A stretch of 56,744 bases of DNA from Xylophilus sp. (GTDB taxonomy: Bacteria; Pseudomonadota; Gammaproteobacteria; Burkholderiales; Burkholderiaceae_C): assembly GCA_009914555.1 (NCBI GenBank), contig WNDY01000027.1:1-56744 (forward strand), read 5' to 3'. Numbering within the stretch: position 1 is the first letter of the stretch; each line of letters opens with the position of its first letter. A program made the position numbers and the translations under genes. Positions 55,312 to 56,744 of the stretch are shown here, one piece after another. The notes beneath the pieces are model-generated. The model made no database searches, was not told the DNA's origin, and saw only the letters and a list, made by a program, of their open reading frames with translations.

Positions 55312-56274
55312 CTAATCCAGGTCGTGGTGGATCGGCCGGCGCGGCTGGTTGGCCACATCGAACGCCACAAATGCCAGCAGCATCTGCAGTCCCGCCAGCG
55401 TCGGCAAGGCGGCGAGCATCACGGTTCCAGCCGACGTCGGCTTGCCCACCGCCATGCTGTGTGTCCATTGGTAGCCGCCGAACACCAGCCCGAACAGCAG
55501 CAGCAGGGCACCGAACACCAGTTCCAGCGATGCCACGGTCATGTCACGGAGGAAGTAGTCGTAGAACAGCCGCTTGCCGAGGTTGCGCGCATGCTTGCCC
55601 AGGAACTCGCCCAGGATCCGGGTGATGCGCAGGCTGCTGCGCTCGTCTCCGTAGACGGCGTCCATCGGGATGTCGACCACTACTGCCCGCACGATGTTGA
55701 GCCGAAACAGCATGTCCGTCTCGAAGAAGTAGCGTGGGCTGACTTTGTCGAAGTCGATCTGGCAGGCCACGCGCGTATGCAGTGCCGTGTAGCCGTTGGT
55801 CGGATCGAACAGGTTCCAGTAGCCGGTCGAGAGCTTGGCCATGAACGACAGCACCGCGTTGCCCAAGAGCCGGATGACCGGCATGCGGCGAATGTGCGTC
55901 AGATCATAGAAGCGGTTGCCCTTGGTGTAGTCGGCTTGGCCGGCAAGGATGGGCGCAACGAACTTCGGAATCAGCTCTGGACGCATCTGGCCGTCGCCAT
56001 CGACCTTCACGACGACGGTGGCTCCTGCATCAATGGCGGCACGGTAGCCAGTCATCACCGCCCCGCCCACGCCCTGGTTGACCGCATGCGTCAGCACCGT
56101 CACCCGCGGATCGAAGCAGTGCTCGCGCACATGTGTACCGGAGCCCTCCGGGCAGGCATCGTCGACGACGAAGATGTGCGTCACCTCAGTGCCGATGCGG
56201 GCAATCACGTCGAGTACCTGCGCCTTGACTCGGTAAGAAGGAATAACGACGGCGATAACGACAACATGGGTCAC
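55312..56274 (-). CDS. Polyprenyl-phosphate-type glycosyltransferase (GT2) with C-terminal membrane helices
   Basis: The 320-residue protein has a DPM1-like GT2 domain (IAVVIPSYRVKAQVLDVI, VDDACPEGSG, NQGVGGAVMTGYRAA, KVDGDGQM) and two membrane helices at the end (residues about 240-305). It likely transfers a sugar to undecaprenyl phosphate at the membrane. With the small EamA protein and DUF2142 it could form a three-part system that adds a side group to the glycan in the periplasm. This is inferred from order. Confidence 0.85.
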   Translation of the reverse strand: MTHVVVIAVVIPSYRVKAQVLDVIARIGTEVTHIFVVDDACPEGSGTHVREHCFDPRVTVLTHAVNQGVGGAVMTGYRAAIDAGATVVVKVDGDGQMRPELIPKFVAPILAGQADYTKGNRFYDLTHIRRMPVIRLLGNAVLSFMAKLSTGYWNLFDPTNGYTALHTRVACQIDFDKVSPRYFFETDMLFRLNIVRAVVVDIPMDAVYGDERSSLRITRILGEFLGKHARNLGKRLFYDYFLRDMTVASLELVFGALLLLFGLVFGGYQWTHSMAVGKPTSAGTVMLAALPTLAGLQMLLAFVAFDVANQPRRPIHHDLD

Positions 56275-56428
56275 AGATGGTAATTGTAACCATCAAGTTT
56301 CTTGATTTGAGAGAAATATCGGGAAGTGGTATCAGATTGGTTCTGATTGTCTGTGCGGTCCCTGGATGGAAGAAAACATGGGAGACGAACCTCGCCATTC
56401 CCGTATCGGTACTTTATCTGCCGATGTC
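56275..56428. other. AT-rich gap before the right IS
   Basis: The 154 bases up to the IS are much richer in A and T than the rest of the window. They should hold the promoter of the minus-strand transferase group. I see no complete gene; a fragment of foreign DNA next to the IS is also possible. Confidence 0.45.
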
Positions 56429-56744
56429 TGATCTTGCCCCCGTTTCACGGACACCCCTATAAGCGATTAACTATCGCAATAGGAGGTGGACGATGACCAA
56501 GAGCAAGGCAGGCAGAAAGGGGCAGGAGTTCAGCCTGGAGTTCAGGCAGCAGGCACTGTTGCGAGCGGCCACAGAAGGGGTAACCACGGTGGCTCGTGAT
56601 CTGGGGTTGCAGCCTGCCCAGCTGTACAGTTGGCGCGCCCAGGCGCGGCGGCACGACCAGGACGATCAGGCACAACGCTTGGAGTTGGCCGAACATGCAC
56701 GGCTCAAACGTGAAGTGGCGCGGCTGGAGGAGGAGAACGCTTTC
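56429..56744 (+). mobile_element. IS3-family insertion sequence, right copy (partial)
   Basis: It is the same element as at 1-596 in the opposite orientation, starting with TGATCTTGCCCCCG and continuing to the window end. With the left copy it forms an inverted pair whose orfA ends point to the interior. The outer ends are not seen. Confidence 0.9.
56493..56744 (+). CDS. IS3-family transposase OrfA (3' end outside window)
   Basis: The first 84 codons are present, from a strong AGGAGG site and ATG to LEEENAF. It is identical to the left copy apart from Gly at residue 7. The frameshift site and orfB lie beyond the window. Confidence 0.88.
   Translation, partial: MTKSKAGRKGQEFSLEFRQQALLRAATEGVTTVARDLGLQPAQLYSWRAQARRHDQDDQAQRLELAEHARLKREVARLEEENAF

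Overview
The window is a high-GC stretch with betaproteobacterial gene content. The dense operons, the hexuronate TRAP system, the phasin-like protein and the protein sequences all suggest a member of the Burkholderiales, most likely Comamonadaceae. I cannot name a species from the sequence alone. Both ends lie inside nearly identical copies of one IS3-family element in opposite orientations (1-596 on the minus strand, 56429-56744 on the plus strand). The window may therefore be one assembly contig bounded by a repeat.

Layout. (1) 1-5.3 kb is a decayed accessory island. It holds an IS copy, a large unrecognised protein cut by the IS, a Fic-like remnant, a DUF1778/GNAT toxin-antitoxin pair, a broken tyrosine-integrase C-terminus, a second toxin-antitoxin pair with a frameshifted toxin, and a yebC gene that has lost its C-terminal half. 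(2) 5.4-14.1 kb is a hexuronate catabolic cluster in two divergent arms: gntR-manD-dehydrogenase-kdgK on the minus strand, and fructuronate reductase plus TRAP uptake on the plus strand. Palindromic operators of type TACCATGGTA lie between the arms. (3) 14-42 kb is mostly chromosomal housekeeping (5-formyl-THF cyclo-ligase, slt, corC-lnt, glyQS, gmhB, plsC, coaX and others). It contains several decayed genes: an amidase, an SDR/aldehyde dehydrogenase pair, a nucleotidyltransferase, an ABC exporter subunit and a PIN toxin. (4) 42.8-56.3 kb is a surface-polysaccharide locus. Nine overlapping plus-strand genes make dTDP-L-rhamnose and encode an ABC O-antigen exporter, a methyltransferase and two glycosyltransferases. 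They face a minus-strand group with a tandem glycosyltransferase, a DUF2142 membrane protein, a small EamA/SMR-like protein and a polyprenyl-phosphate-type glycosyltransferase.

The most unusual pattern is a set of paired short boxes with consensus near WTATACYCC. They recur in gaps between genes from 17.9 to 41.4 kb. In each of five strong loci, and one weak one, the two boxes have the same orientation and start exactly 53 bp apart, about five helical turns, while the sequence between them is not conserved. No family I know explains this. Other notable points are a GmhB whose nucleophilic aspartate is glycine, an ABC exporter pair in which both Walker B glutamates are replaced, and a CsoR-family regulator with no cysteine or histidine.
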